A stretch of DNA of 64,000 bases from Elgaria multicarinata webbii (lineage: Eukaryota; Chordata; Lepidosauria; Squamata; Anguidae), in NCBI RefSeq assembly GCF_023053635.1, contig NC_086183.1:33089501-33153500 (forward strand), given 5' to 3'. This document shows positions 1-10,910 of the stretch, piece by piece. Each line of letters begins with the position of its first letter. The stretch's first letter is position 1. The position numbers and the translations under genes were made by a program. The notes under the pieces are model-generated. The model searched no databases. It was not told the DNA's origin and saw nothing but the letters and a program-made list of their open reading frames with translations.

Positions 1-425
1 TACTCTAGATGAGGCCTAACCAGGGCCGAATAGAGAGGAACCAGTACTTCATGTGATTTGGAAGCTATACTTCTATTAATGCAGCCCAAAATAGCATTTG
101 CCTTTCTTGCCGCCATATCGCACTGGTTCAGCTTGTGATCTACAACAATTCCTTCTTGTTTGTAGTATTGCTGAGCCAAGTATCCCCCATCTTGTAACTG
201 TGCATTTGGTTTCTATTTCCTAGATGTAGAACTAGGCATTTATCCCTATTAAATTCCATTCTGTTGTTTTCAGCCCAGCGCTCCAGCCTATCAAGATCAC
301 TTTGAAGTTTGTTTCTGTCTTCCAGGGTATTAGCTATGCCACCCAATTTTGTGTCATTTGCAAATTTGATAAGCATTCCCTGCACCTCCTCGTCCAAATC
401 ATTAATAAAATGTTGAAGAGCACTG
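1..425 (-). mobile_element. CR1-type LINE, reverse transcriptase fragment
   Basis: Minus-strand frame includes LDEEVQGMLIKFANDTKLGG, NTLEDRNKLQSDLDRLERWA and CLVLHLGNRNQMHSYKMGD, the standard CR1 reverse-transcriptase palm and following block. The catalytic FADD is FAND here and the frame breaks soon after, so the copy is dead. It extends past the left edge. Confidence 0.88.
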
Positions 426-469
426 GGATGTTTAAGGATGTTTAATCATGTACGCTATGTTTTTAATCA

Positions 470-558
470 GTTTTTAATGTGTTTTGTATTCACTGTTGTT
501 CCCCACCTCAATCCAAGTGGAGAGGCGGGTAAGAAATAAATTATTATTATTACTCTCC
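470..558 (+). mobile_element. L2-like LINE 3' tail
   Basis: Short 5'-truncated tail: TGTTCCCCACCTCAATCC, then GGAGAGGCGGGTAAGAAATA and an ATT repeat. The same tail ends the longer copy at 5040-5902. Confidence 0.7.
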
Positions 559-682
559 CAAGGCACGCATTGTCCATCTATCCATCTAGACTGGCAATAC
601 CTTGCCACAGCGTCTTCCTGTATACAGCCCCATTTGGTGCTCAACGTTTGATTTATTTGACTCACTTTTGATTCATCTAAGG

Positions 683-812
683 CAGCCTTCCTCAACCTGG
701 GGCGCTCCAGATGTGTTGGACTGCATCTCCCAGAATGCCCCAGCCAGCTGGCTGGGGCATTCTGGGAGGTGCAGTCCAACACATCTGGAGCGCCCCAGGT
801 TGAGGAAGGCTG
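683..812. mobile_element. Palindromic hAT MITE with exact 8-bp target duplication
   Basis: A near-perfect 130-bp palindrome with termini CAGCCTTCCTCAACC and its complement. The flanks are ATCTAAGG on both sides (675-682 and 813-820), the 8-bp duplication of hAT transposons. The body carries GATGTGTTGGACTGCATC and CCCAGAATGCCCC. It lies in DLL3 intron 2. Closely related copies lie at 14660-14775 and 48405-48532. Confidence 0.9.
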
Positions 813-1289
813 ATCTAAGGCATTCTTCTAAGACATAAAAACAATCTAAACAAAAGTCTTACTAACGTCCATATTTACCAAGCCCTGAAACCTTCAAGAT
901 AAAAAAAAATAGATTGAGCTTATCCTCTTCCCTGAAAACTAACTTGATATCAAAATGTTTTCGAGTCAACCTATAAGTTTCTTTTCCTTCAAAGAAAAAA
1001 AAAAGATACTGTCACGGTTTAACTTAATATGTTCCAGGAATAAAGAACTCTGTTTTTTCCCCTTGTTACTTCCTCTTGTCATTTTGACTAATACTGGCCT
1101 ACTTTACAGGGGTTGTTGTACTAGCAGCGCTTTGAACACGTGCGGTGTGCAATTAAGCCAATAAAGAAAGCAATTACCCGTGGACGGCTCTCCGGATTCA
1201 GCCCTCCAGGATTCAATAATGAGGGAGAAGGTGCCCTAGAAGGGAAGCGAGAGCACAAACGAGACTTGACGAAAAACAGCAGGAGCAAG

Positions 1290-2325
1290 GAAATAGAATT
1301 CACAATAGTTAAGGGAAGAGTAAATGTTGAGGCAGTCGCTGTTCTGAACCAGTGCCTGGGCATGGTAACGGACTGGATGAGGGCTAATAAACTGAGACTC
1401 AATCCAGACAAGACGGAGGTACTGTTAGCGGGTGGTTCATCTGTCCGGCGAGGTGATGTTTGCCCTGTCCTGGACGGGGTTGCACTCTCCCTAAAGGATC
1501 GGGTCCGTAGTTTGGGGGAGCTCTTGGATCCAGAACTGTCACTTGAGGCACAGGTGAACTCAGTGGCAAAGAGCACCTTTTATCGGCTTAGGTTGATATA
1601 CCAGCTGCGCCCTTATCTGGACAGAGATAGCCTAGCTACAGTCATCCATGCTCTGATAACCTCTCGTTTGGATTACTGCAATGCGTTATACGTGGGGCTG
1701 CCTTTGAAAATGGTCCGGAAACTTCAGCTGGTACAAAACAGGGCAGTGCGGTTACTAACAGGGACTGGCCGACGAGACCACATCACGCCAGTCCTTTTCC
1801 AGCTTCATTGGCTGCCAGTCCAGGTCCGGGCCGATTCAAAGTGCTGGTATTAACATTTAAAGCCCTAAATGGCTAGGGGCCAGGTTATTTGAAGGAACGC
1901 CTCCTCCCATATGTACCTGCCCGGACCCTAAGGTCATTCTCAGGGGTCCTTCTCCGGGAGCCCCTGCCAAAGGAAGTGAGGCAGGTGGCTACCAGGAGGA
2001 GGGCCTTCTCTGCTGTGGCACCCTGGCTGTGGAATGAGCTCCCTAAGGAGGTTTGCTTGGCACGTACATTATATGCTTTTAGACGCCAGGTGAAGGCCTT
2101 TTTATTCTCCCAGCATTTTAACAGTCTATAAAAAATTTTAACTTGGTGTTTTAAAATTCGTAATTTTGCATTGCTGCTGTTTTTATCTGGTTGAGCTTTT
2201 ATATTGTATTTTATATTATAGTTTTATGCTGTTGTTGTATATTTTGAATGTTTTTAATTTTTGTGAACCACCCAGAGAGCTCCGGCTATTGGGCGGTATA
2301 GAAATGTAATAAATAAATAAATAAA
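1290..2325 (+). mobile_element. L2-like LINE, 3' part with reverse-transcriptase C-terminus
   Basis: Frames include WMRANKLRLNPDKTEVLLAG, SRLDYCNALYVGLPLKMVRK, LVQNRAVRLLTGTGRRDHIT and, in another frame, RRAFSAVAPWLWNELPKEV. A frameshift near 1835-1860 and a stop near 1875 break the frame. The tail is GAACCACCCAGAGAGCTCCG, then GGGCGGTATAGAAATG and a TAAA repeat (2265-2325). 5'-truncated and inactive. It is the best-preserved member here of the family whose tails recur across the window. Confidence 0.85.
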
Positions 2326-3023
2326 TTGAAGGAACAGCGTTGGCTCCAGCTCATTGCTTGGCACAGTCCAAAACGCTCTTTTGCTGCTGTGGGGTGTTCA
2401 TATTTGGCACCGGGGACGGCTGGGAGTGCCCAGCTCCTCCCCTGTAAGCGCCTCACCCAGAAATACCAAAAACAGATTAGGAAAACAAAAAGGGAAACGC
2501 AAATCTGAACAAACTATGTGAATTCTCAACACACTTTGAACGTCTAGCAGCTTTTTGACCAACCGTTGTATAACCAGCGTAGAATTTCCTGTGGCGCAAC
2601 GGCTGTTCAAAATTCGTTGGGAAATTTTTAAAATCTATCTTTTCTTTTAAAACGGGGTTTTGCCCAATTAACTTTGCCCCTTTACTCTATTTCTGCTATT
2701 AAATAGCGCCAGCTTCGTTACTAACTTGAGGGAGTCAGTTCGTGTGGAAAAATTTCAGCCTCTGTTCAATATCACAGAGAGGAGTGCCAGGTAAAGGGAA
2801 ACTGGTCAACCCCATTTTCAATATTTATACCCCCCTTTTTTAACCTGTAGGCATGTTTCTGGGGCAGTTTACAATTATTATGACAACCCAAGAGCAAATA
2901 CATGTAAATATACACACATAAGATCAACCCTCTTCTGGTCATACAGAACAGCTTTAATAGGATCCAAACTATTTTAATTAACCCTGTGAGAGAGTTTTAT
3001 TTATTTTTTATTCTCCCCACCCC

Positions 3024-3027
<4 letters not shown>

Positions 3028-3075
<48 letters not shown>
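3028..3075. repeat. (CA)n microsatellite
   Basis: About 24 uninterrupted CA units in DLL3 intron 2. Confidence 0.95.
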
Positions 3076-3077
<2 letters not shown>

Positions 3078-3362
3078 GCTCCACCTTCCTCATCAAACTA
3101 CTTTCGAAATTAAAACGAAGTGAATTTGCTATGAATCCAAGAGCGAACCGGGGCAGCGTATGCCAGGCAGGGCACTCTCACTGTAATTAAAACAGGAAAG
3201 GCTTAGAATTCATGAAGCAGCTAACGAGGGAAAGGGGTGCAAAGCCGCTGGACCCCAGAAGAATGAAATGGTGCTAGAGGTGGAAAGTGCGTTAAGGCTT
3301 CCTGGCCCCTCGCAGGCATGAAAGGTGATGTCCGGAGCGTGCCGGCTTGGGAAAGATCTCAC

Positions 3363-3608
3363 CGGCCACTTGAAGTGGAAAGGGACACGGATGGGCCCGC
3401 TGGTGGCCACAGCGCTGCGGTCAGCAGGGACGATGTCACTCAGGGCCGCCCCGAAGGTGCAAGGTGGTTCCGGAGACACCACGGCTTGGGCGTGTTTGAG
3501 ACAGACGCGGAAGAAAAGGCGGCAGGGATGGATGCCGTGGCACAAGCTTCGGGAGCTGCTCGTGGTGAAGGAGTGCACCTGGAGCTCAAACACACCAGCT
3601 TGCTCAGC
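3363..3608 (-). CDS. DLL3: DLL3 exon 2 (MNNL domain)
   Basis: 82 codons, from AEQAGVFELQVHSFTTSSSR through CRLFFRVCLKHAQAVVSPEP to GPIRVPFHFKWP. GVFELQ, FFRVCLK and the PIR-PF-F-WP ending are hallmarks of the Notch-ligand N-terminal (MNNL/C2) domain. Acceptor CCCTGCAG, donor GTGAGA after WP, the same boundary as exon 2 of other Delta genes. No internal stop or frameshift. Confidence 0.95.
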
Positions 3609-5905
3609 CTGCAGGGGTGAAAAAATAGGAAACCCGTTAACTCCGGGAACTCCCTGCTGCATTCCCCACATCACCACTCCTCCCATTAAGCGCCCATCTT
3701 TCCTCCCAGGCTCCTTCCACAAGGCACCCAGACTGTGGGAGAAGACCGATGCACCCACTGACAGCGCAACCCAGTGCCTATTTAGATAGAAAAATAGGCC
3801 TACAACTTTCTTCTGCCTAAACAAGCCCATGGTCATGAGAGCCCAGAGAGCCCTAAACCGCCCAGAGAGCCCTGGCTATGGGAGCGGTATATAAGTTTAA
3901 TAAATAAATAAATAAATAAATGGTCGCACCCTTAATAAAGCATCAGCTAGCCAACCTGATTTGCTAGCTGATGCTTGATTAAGGTTAGCGAGGCAACCTC
4001 ATGCCGTGACCGTCTCTGACCCCGATTGATCCCTCAGTCCTCTCAGCCATTAGGACCCTCCGGACTACCTTGCCCTGCTGGGCTCTGCCCTGCAGCTCTT
4101 CCTGAAACACAGACCTCATAACCCCCCCAAGCTGCAGACCTAGTCAGCTTCCAGAGCACCTGCGTCTATCCACTCCTCCAGAAGCTTGTCTGCGTCAACC
4201 TATACGCCGACACACCTGAAAATGTTTTTGTCTCCCTGCTGCCAAATTAAATCACCTGCCGATTCCTGCAGTCAAACCGTTGTTAAAAGGGAGGCAAGGA
4301 CGGGTCAGGGCCGTTGCCCTCTTCTCCCATCAGGGGTCACCTGCTGACCCATTCAATCAATAACTCAAATCTCAGAGCTCACTTGCCAAATTTGCCCTAA
4401 GCACTAGGCCGCACTGCTCCTCACAACCCACATCGCATTCCCAACCCTTTTAACATCTGGCCGCGCCAAGTCTCAGTGCCTCACAGAACTCCGCTGTAGA
4501 GAAAAGGATGCGTTCCTGCCCCCTGCCCCCACAGAGCAGGCACCCTGATGCCTCCTCCCGTCTTTTCTTGCTAGTTCCCCGCACCCCCATGTATCAGAAT
4601 AGCGACCCATGTACAGAGAAACATGTACAGAATCTAGAAGCAGCCATAAATGCATGGAGGGCTTACAGACCACACTAGATTGTGCCGGCAGCTGCCCCCT
4701 CTGCTCCTATTCAGCTTAAAGCAATCCTTGTCCGGCCATTGGGATCTGCTTGATTCTTCCCCAGTCATCTTCCCACCCGATGCCTCAACTACTATGTCCC
4801 ACAAATCCCACCCTATTTTTAAGTGCACCTTGGCTGAGTCTGGAGATGTGTGCGTGTGTGTTTTGGGCTTGGTGGGACCTTGTGGAAGAGGAGACTAGTT
4901 TCCTGGAGGGACTATAAAGACTGTTTTTATGGACCTCATTACTCCCCCTAGAGAAAGGGGGAACCCTCAGCCTTGTGCAAACAGCAAACTCACAGGTGCC
5001 GCCCCCCATGCTCTATCCCTTCCGCCGGTGCACATTACTATTCCCCCACTGAGTCCACAGCTGGTCAACTCATCTATCAAATGGCTCCCTAAACCACGGA
5101 CTCTCCCACTACCCCATAGCTCTGACCTAGGTTTGGAGGTGTGTCAACCAGTTCTGGATGGGGCTACACTCCCCCTGAAAGACTGTGTTTGCAGTTTGGG
5201 GGTGCTCCTGGATCCGTCGCTCCAAATGACAGCCCAGATGGATGCGACGGCCAGGAGTGCCCACTATCAGCTTCGGCTGATACACCAGCTGCACCCCTTC
5301 CTAGAGTCGGAAGACCTAAAGACAGTTGTGCACGTGCTGGTAACCTCGAGGCTTGACTTCTGCAATGTGGTCTACATAGGGCTACCATTGTACCTAGTTC
5401 GGAAACTTCAACTAGTTCAAAATAGGGCAGCCAGATTGGTCAACAGTACATCTAGGGGTGAGCATATTCCCCCAACATTAAAATCACTCCACTGGCTGCC
5501 GATTAGTTTCCGGGCAAAGTACAAAGTGTTGGTCATTACCTTTAACGCCCCACATGGTTTGGGTCCAGGTTACCTGTGGGATCGCCTTCTCCCATACAGT
5601 CCGCCCCGCACACTCAGGTCCTCTGGGGTGAACTAACTTCACTCAGCTAAAACTAGGCTGACATCAGTTTCCCAGAGGACCTTTTCTTTTGTCGCCCCCG
5701 GATTGTGGAATGGCCTTTCCGGAGGAGATTTGTAAAATTAACTCTCTGTGTGATTTTAAGGCAGCTTTAAAGACTAGCCTTTTCCAGCAGGCCTATCCAG
5801 ATCAATGTAAAATCAAGAATTTTTAAGATGTGTTGATTCCTGTTCTAATGCTGTTCCCCACCTCGATCCAAAGGGAGAGGCGGGTAAGAAATAAACAAAT
5901 AAATA

Positions 5906-5951
<46 letters not shown>

Positions 5952-8013
5952 GAGACACCCCTCACCCCACACAAGATCAGGGTATGGGAGAAGCTGAAGA
6001 ACCCTGGCTGACAGCCCAGTCTTAGGCACGTGTACTTCTCAGCTCTGCTGAATTACACTTTCCTAAGAGGAGGGTGCATCAGAAGGAAAGCCGCAGAAGT
6101 TTAAACGCAGCCAGAAAGTAGCTCCAAGGCTTGCTTTTCAACAAGCTTCAACTTCGCCATAATCAAGATAGGAAGGAAAATACAGTTAAGTTGCACCCGA
6201 AAAACTAGCGATATGGTAGAAAGATCTCATGAAGGGGCCAGGTAAGGCGTGTGCGGGAGAGTGGATCTCTCTTTCCACACACACACACACACACACACGA
6301 AAGAAGAAAACGTTTATCTTTTCATCTCACTTTGTAAATTATCTTGAAAACAGAAAGCATCAGAGAGAAGGGGAGGGGAGAGGCAAGCACCCAAAATCAA
6401 CACGTCCAAATAGAGGTGCAGCCCACGGCTGGTGCCTCTACTACAGGCAGTAGCTGAATGAAGGAATTGTTCCGTTCCTCCAGTCCTTCAGGCCAATACC
6501 TAGAGAGCTGCCAGGACAGCAGAGGCTGGGGAGGGGGGGGATTATTCTTGCCGGATAATCCTTCATGCCCATTTGCCAGAGACCACAGATGCTCCTGCTT
6601 AACAGTCCAATGGATATCATCGCGCGCACACACACACAAATCTCCACACATTCATCTGATCCAACAGCCGGCTGATAGAGAGTTTGGAAGAAAAGGCTCC
6701 CAAGGCAAAAGTTTAAAAGCCTTCCTCCCCCCCCCACATGCCCCCACCAAGACTGAGCAACAAGCTTTTAAGGATCCACAGAGATGAAATGTGTAGTTCG
6801 TAAGAGACAAAACACAACTGCTCTTCTGGAGGCAAGACGAATCCTGAACATATGCAGAGGGCTTTCTCCTCACCATGGGGATGCAACAGCCAACCCCTAA
6901 ATACTTGTGGTGTCTGTGGGGGGGGGAATGGCTTTTAGGATGCCATCCCCAGGCAGGCTTCACCCCCATCACTTCTGCTTTAGAAGACAAGCGCTGACCA
7001 CCCTCCCCAAAAACCATCCAGCGTTAATTCCCAAACCTTCGTTTTGGAGAAGATGCACAACTAGCCTGAAGATGCACAACTGAAGATGCACAACTAGATG
7101 CACAACTTCCTTTAATCCTCCAACAGAAAACACGTTTCTAGATTTCACCCTTTGTACGGTCATGGCTTAAAAGGCATTTTCTATTTCCATTAAACGCAGT
7201 AAAAAAAAAAGAAAAGAAAGGCAGTTGTGCTTCACGCCCCTCCACACGTGCAGACGTCACGTGTCTTCGGAGGCTTGGGCCAATCCGAAAACGAACCCCC
7301 TGGAAAACTTCCCTCCTATCCCCATGACCTGTGTGATGCAGGTGGTCGTATACAGACCCGAGCTTCATGCTGGCACGAATTGCGGGGCGGCTGTCTACCC
7401 TGCAGACACAGCCCAGCTGCAGTTGGGCGGCCAGCCAAAAGGGCTGCACGCATTTCCCACGCGCTCAGTCATGAGGACCAGAAACTTTCCCCCCACTTTT
7501 TTAAAAGTTAAATCTTTTAAGGTGACACTTTATTACGAGCATCTCCCGGGAGGCCTCGGGGTTGCCTCCAGCCAGGCTGCTCTGTCTATCCAAGAAGACC
7601 TGGAGCCCCTTCCCAAATCTTCCCCAAATTCGCGTGTCCGCCGCGGCCAATCCTCGGGCGAGATATTCCACTGGCCCCAGCCCGCCCCCCCGCCCGCGGA
7701 CCGACTTCCAACCGAGTCATCCGGAGTTACACAGCGGCCCCGATCCTAGACACGGAGGGACCCGCTACGAATCCACGCGCGCACACAAGAAATCGCCCCT
7801 CTCGAATTCGGATGAAGCGCACGCAAGCGTGGACCCGCCGCGTGGGAGAGCGCAATGCGGCCGAGCCTCAAGCAGCAGGAGAAGGCGGCGGAGGTCCGCG
7901 GGCGGGCGCTCCTGGGAGCGGCTCCGGGTCCAAGCGCCGCGGCCGCGCGCACTCACCGGCTGGCCGCAGAGCAGGCCCAGGACGCCCGCGACGAGGAGCC
8001 GGAGAGGAGCCAT
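3363..8013 (-). CDS. DLL3: DLL3, Delta-like Notch ligand, 5' part (exons 1-2; rest outside window)
   Basis: Delta/Serrate/LAG-2 ligand of the Notch pathway; mammalian DLL3 mainly inhibits Notch in cis during somite formation. Exon 1 (7957-8013) codes a signal peptide. Exon 2 (3363-3608) codes the N-terminal MNNL domain, residues 20-101. The two join in phase 0 across a 4.3-kb intron. DLL3 is preferred over DLL1 or DLL4 because CHGIHPCRLFFRVCLK has the same five-residue spacing between the first two cysteines as human DLL3 (CSARLPCRLFFRVCLK), because FGAALS resembles DLL3 LGAALS, and because TIMM50 lies upstream on the same strand as in human. It also keeps VVSPEPPCTFG, which is DLL1/DLL4-like. 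DSL, EGF and transmembrane exons are not in the window; I looked for exon 3 (GTFS...) between 1 and 3362 and did not see it. Confidence 0.88.
3855..3922 (+). mobile_element. L2-like LINE tail
   Basis: AACCGCCCAGAGAGCCC, then GGGAGCGGTATATAAG and (TAAA)n; a heavily 5'-truncated copy in DLL3 intron 1, 250 bp from exon 2. Confidence 0.75.
3930..3984. repeat. Hairpin, 22-bp arms
   Basis: Arms 3930-3951 and 3963-3984 pair at 21 of 22 positions around an 11-base loop; core AGCATCAGCTAGC. It starts just after an L2 tail. It may be a tiny foldback remnant; function unknown. Confidence 0.75.
5040..5952 (+). mobile_element. L2-like LINE (second subfamily) with ATT repeat at the end
   Basis: An open frame to 5636 holds DGATLPLKDCVCSLGVLLDP, TSRLDFCNVVYIGLPLYLVR, LQLVQNRAARLVNST and SLHWLPI, the L2 reverse-transcriptase C-terminal region. 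The frame is broken after 5620 but the element runs on to a CCCCACCTCGATCC tail and AATAAAC-type end near 5902, followed by (ATT)n at 5905-5952. The 5' end is uncertain. Inside DLL3 intron 1. Confidence 0.82.
6279..6299. repeat. (CA)n microsatellite
   Basis: Ten or so CA units. The surrounding stretch 5953-7050 (DLL3 intron 1) shows no gene or repeat family I recognise. Confidence 0.9.
7051..7108. repeat. Short tandem repeat, AGATGCACAACT unit
   Basis: The 12-14-base unit AGATGCACAACT(A/G) occurs about four times with small spacers, in DLL3 intron 1. Stretch 7109-7620 shows nothing else. Confidence 0.8.
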
Positions 8014-8545
8014 GGGGCGGCGGGCGCGAGGGCAGAGCCCAGTCCCGGGCCCGGGCCGGCGGCGGAGGGGCGCGAGCGCGCGCGAGGAGGAGGACGGGAG
8101 CGGGGCCCGCCTGCCCAGCAGCAGCAGCACGGGGCACTTTCGCCGGCGGCGGCGGCGGGCGAGGAGCGGAGGCGCCGCTGCGGCTGGTGCGCGCCTCCCG
8201 CGGAGCAGGCTGGAGCCCCGAGCGCCGATGGCTGGTCCGCCGACGCCGAGCCCCACGCGCGCAGCTGGGGAGTGGCGGCGGCCGGGCGCTCTCCGCGCTT
8301 TTAGGCGCCCGGCGGCGCGGGACCCGCCCCCCAGCCCCGCCCCCGCGGGGCTCCTCGGGAGAAAGACGCGGGAGGCAGGCAGCAGGGCGGAGCGAGGCCC
8401 CCTTCGCCTACCCCGCAGGCGGGGGGGGGGTGAGGGAAGGAGGAGGAGGAGGAGGAAAGAGGCCGGACGCCTGGGTCCCCCTGGCAAACCCGGGCGTGGT
8501 GCTGAGCGAGCGGAAAGGGGGGGCGTCGCTTCTCCCCCTCCCCCT
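7620..8545 (-). promoter_or_regulatory. DLL3 CpG island and promoter
   Basis: Very CpG-rich stretch around DLL3 exon 1. Upstream of the start codon (8014-8545) are GC-box-like CCCCGCCCCC runs near 8317-8347, CGG repeats near 8142-8160 and a weak TATA-like CTAAAAG on the minus strand near 8300. The island ends abruptly where an L2 tail has inserted at 8548. The long open frames here on both strands reflect GC bias, not protein genes. Confidence 0.7.
7957..8013 (-). CDS. DLL3: DLL3 exon 1 (signal peptide)
   Basis: Codes MAPLRLLVAGVLGLLCGQP: one Arg, then a Leu/Val/Gly hydrophobic core, typical of a secretory signal peptide. The donor CCG followed by GTGAGT is strong and in phase 0, as in the first exon of other Delta genes. 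The ATG (8011-8013) has G at +4. The link to exon 2 rests on strand, phase, spacing and the CpG island, not on transcript evidence. Confidence 0.82.
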
Positions 8546-8547
8546 CT

Positions 8548-8885
8548 TATTTATTTATTTGTTTATTTAATTACATTTCTATACCGCCCAATAGCCGAAG
8601 CTCTCTGGGCGGTTCACAACAATTAAAACCATCATAAAACAACCAACAGGTTAAAAGCACAAATACAAAATGCAGTCTCAAAAGCACAACCAGGATAAAA
8701 ACCACGCAGCAAAAGTGATATAAGATTAAAATACAGAGTCAGAACAGTGAAATTTACATTTAAGTTAAAATGAAGTGTTAAAATACCGAGAGAATAAAAA
8801 GGGCTTCAGCTGGCGACGAAAGGAGTCCAGCGCAGGCGCCAGGCGGACCTCTCTGGGGAGCTCGTTCCACCCCTCTGGGGGTGTT
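8548..8885 (-). mobile_element. L2-like LINE 3' end next to the DLL3 promoter
   Basis: Read on the minus strand it ends in GGGCGGTATAGAAATG and (TAAA)n; the plus strand shows TACCGCCCAATAGCCGAAGC at its left end. It begins about 535 bp upstream of the DLL3 start codon and forms the edge of the CpG island. Confidence 0.85.
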
Positions 8886-9005
8886 TTCAGAAGAGGCTGG
8901 GCAGCCGCTGCCGCTCGCGCATGGCTGGACTGTTTTCCTGCACCTTGCAGAGGGTTGGGCTAGATGATTTTTGGGGTACCCTCCAGCCCCACGATTCCAT
9001 GAACT
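8886..9005 (+). mobile_element. CR1-type LINE 3' end
   Basis: Contains CAGAGGGTTGGGCTAGATGA and ends CCCACGATTCCATGA, the characteristic 3' UTR and ATTCTATGA-like terminus of CR1. Confidence 0.75.
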
Positions 9006-9182
9006 TCTAGCCTTGAGGCAGCAGACGTAGTTTCCCCCTTCCGTTTTATCCTCCTGGCAACCCTGCAGGGTAGGTCAGGCCGACACACGGTGCTTTGCCC
9101 ACAAGGGAATTATTTACTCCCACGCCTCAGCTGCTCCTCGCTCACACCGCTTTGCTACCTGGCTTTCAGAGCCCGTCGCTCA

Positions 9183-9290
9183 GGGGTGGGCAACTTGTGG
9201 CCCTCCAGATGCTTTGGACTACAACTCCCATCCTCCTCCACCTGCTGGGAGTTGTAGGTCAAAGTCAGCCACTCCTGCTACAGCTGCTGC
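9183..9290. mobile_element. hAT-type MITE fragment
   Basis: GTGGCCCTCCAGATGCTTTG, GACTACAACTCCCATCC and the partly complementary GGGAGTTGTAGG: a diverged relative of the palindromic MITEs seen throughout the window. Confidence 0.65.
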
Positions 9291-9743
9291 ATGACAGGCG
9301 GAAATACTTTCCCAGGGTGGAGATGCAGCACTGGGGAAAACTGCACCTGCTGAATTAATGCCTGCGAGACAGTTATTACAGGTAAAGAATCATGGGAAGG
9401 AAATCCCCCTTCCCCCCCCCATCTGCCCCCCCCCCCCCCCACACACACTTGGCTTCCTTCTCTGGATCAAGTGTTCATCTCACGAAAAGTTAAAGAACGA
9501 AAACCCGCAGCAGCAGCAGCAGTTCAAGAGTTTGATGTTGGGGGGGGGGGGGGAAGACCAGAGAAGTATTTTGTGCTTTATCTAGGGCTTGATAAGGAAG
9601 AATAGAAAATTTGGGGGGGGGGGTGTATTAAGAAATAAGAGACTCCATTTTGCAGAAAAAGAAGGGGGCGACGCTTTCTTACCCCGCCCCAGGACAATCA
9701 ACTTCCATCGTCGGAGAGATGAACCTCTCTGTCCACCAACAGC

Positions 9744-9835
9744 TTCTTCAACAGCCATTGACTGGCTGGGGCTGATGGGAGTTGTAGTCCAACACACCTG
9801 GAGAGACCCGGGTTGGGGAAGGCTGTTCTACAAAC
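9744..9835. mobile_element. hAT-type MITE, right half
   Basis: GATGGGAGTTGTAGTCCAAC, then CACCTGGAGAGACCC and GGGTTGGGGAAGGCTG, the right half of the same MITE family. Confidence 0.7.
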
Positions 9836-10815
9836 AACCGGCATCCCCACATCCCCCCCTCACCCATACAAGAAACCACCTTTCAGCCCAGTGGACGCAT
9901 CACCTGCTCTCTCCCTGTTGCAAAGTTGTCTGTTCGGAACAACGGCTTTGTCTTGTTTCCCCCCCCCCCCCACACCAGACTTTTATCTTACAAAACATCC
10001 ACCCTCTCTGCGCGTTGTTAAAGGAAGGAACTCTCTTCCTGGCTGGGTGATGGAGCCGTACAGTAGGGTTTTATTCACACTGAAAAGTCCGGGCGGCGGT
10101 GGGGAGCGAGTGAGGAAGGGGGTCTTCATAGGAGCAGCACGCTGGCTCCAGCTGTATGCTAATGGCAGCACCTGCCCCCCTTCAAAATCCCCGGAGCGCC
10201 ACTCCTTGCAAACCTCTGACAATTTAGGCTGCAGTCCTTAACATGCTTGTGCAAGAGCAAGTCTCACTGAAATCCCTTGGATTTACTTCCGTGTAAGCAT
10301 GGTTATTTTACCACATCTATATTAATCCCATCAAGTAACCATAGGTCCTGTATAATAAAACTAAGATTATAATTACAATCCACAGGAAATAGAAATTGAT
10401 TTTAAAATAACCTACACCGAAGACATTGTTAAGACGGGGAGGTCCAAAGTAGGTGGGAAGTTCTTTACCGTTTAAAAACAAAGCACAAGATAAGGGTCAC
10501 TTTCCATTATTTAGAGATGTTTAATGTATTTATCTTCATTCGTTTGTTTTGCGTCTCTCTTTTTGTTTTATTGAATCCACGTACAGTGGTGTACGAGCAC
10601 GCCAGTCTTGAGCTGCATAGATGTCTCTGCGATGAAGGGTTCTGTGAAACCCCAAAACATACACGTGCCAACAATTTCCCACTCTGCAATAGTGAAAGAT
10701 TCACTTAATATGGAGCAGGTGCACCTGTTTTAATGTGACACAGGTTGGGACCTTGCTTAAAAACCTCACGCACCGTGGCTGTTTTGCTTGCCAAGGAAGC
10801 AAACGTGTGGTTGAG
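9836..10815. other. Intergenic stretch, nothing clear
   Basis: A C11 homopolymer lies near 9960, and a diverged repeat fragment (AATTTAGGCTGCAGTCC, about 10223-10310) resembles the MITE at 10818. No gene recognised on either strand. Confidence 0.5.
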
Positions 10816-10817
10816 AG

Positions 10818-10910
10818 GCTGCAACGCTACGCCACTTACCTGGGAGTAAGCCCCACTAAACTCAATGGGGTTTAGTTCAAAGTAGACAGGTATGTGATTG
10901 TGCTGTAAAT
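10818..10910. mobile_element. Short palindromic MITE
   Basis: ACCTGGGAGTAAGCCCCACT followed by CTCAATGGGGTTTAGTTC and flanked by GCTGCAACGC/GATTGTGCTG-like ends. I know this GTAAGYCCCATTGAACTCAATGGG palindrome from squamate genomes; family assignment uncertain. Confidence 0.6.

Noticed and set aside
1-3362. DLL3 exon 3 (expected to begin GTFS) inside the window
   Set aside because: I looked on the minus strand for a GT(F)S-type exon with good splice sites and found none; it probably lies left of the window.
7051-7108. CRISPR-like array
   Set aside because: Short, nearly contiguous tandem units without regular spacers, in a vertebrate genome.
7562-8626. 354-codon plus-strand open frame and a 240-codon minus-strand frame (7765-8487) in the CpG island
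   Set aside because: Low-complexity Arg/Ala/Gly/Pro translation typical of CpG islands. The minus frame merely runs through DLL3 exon 1 on both sides. No domain recognised.
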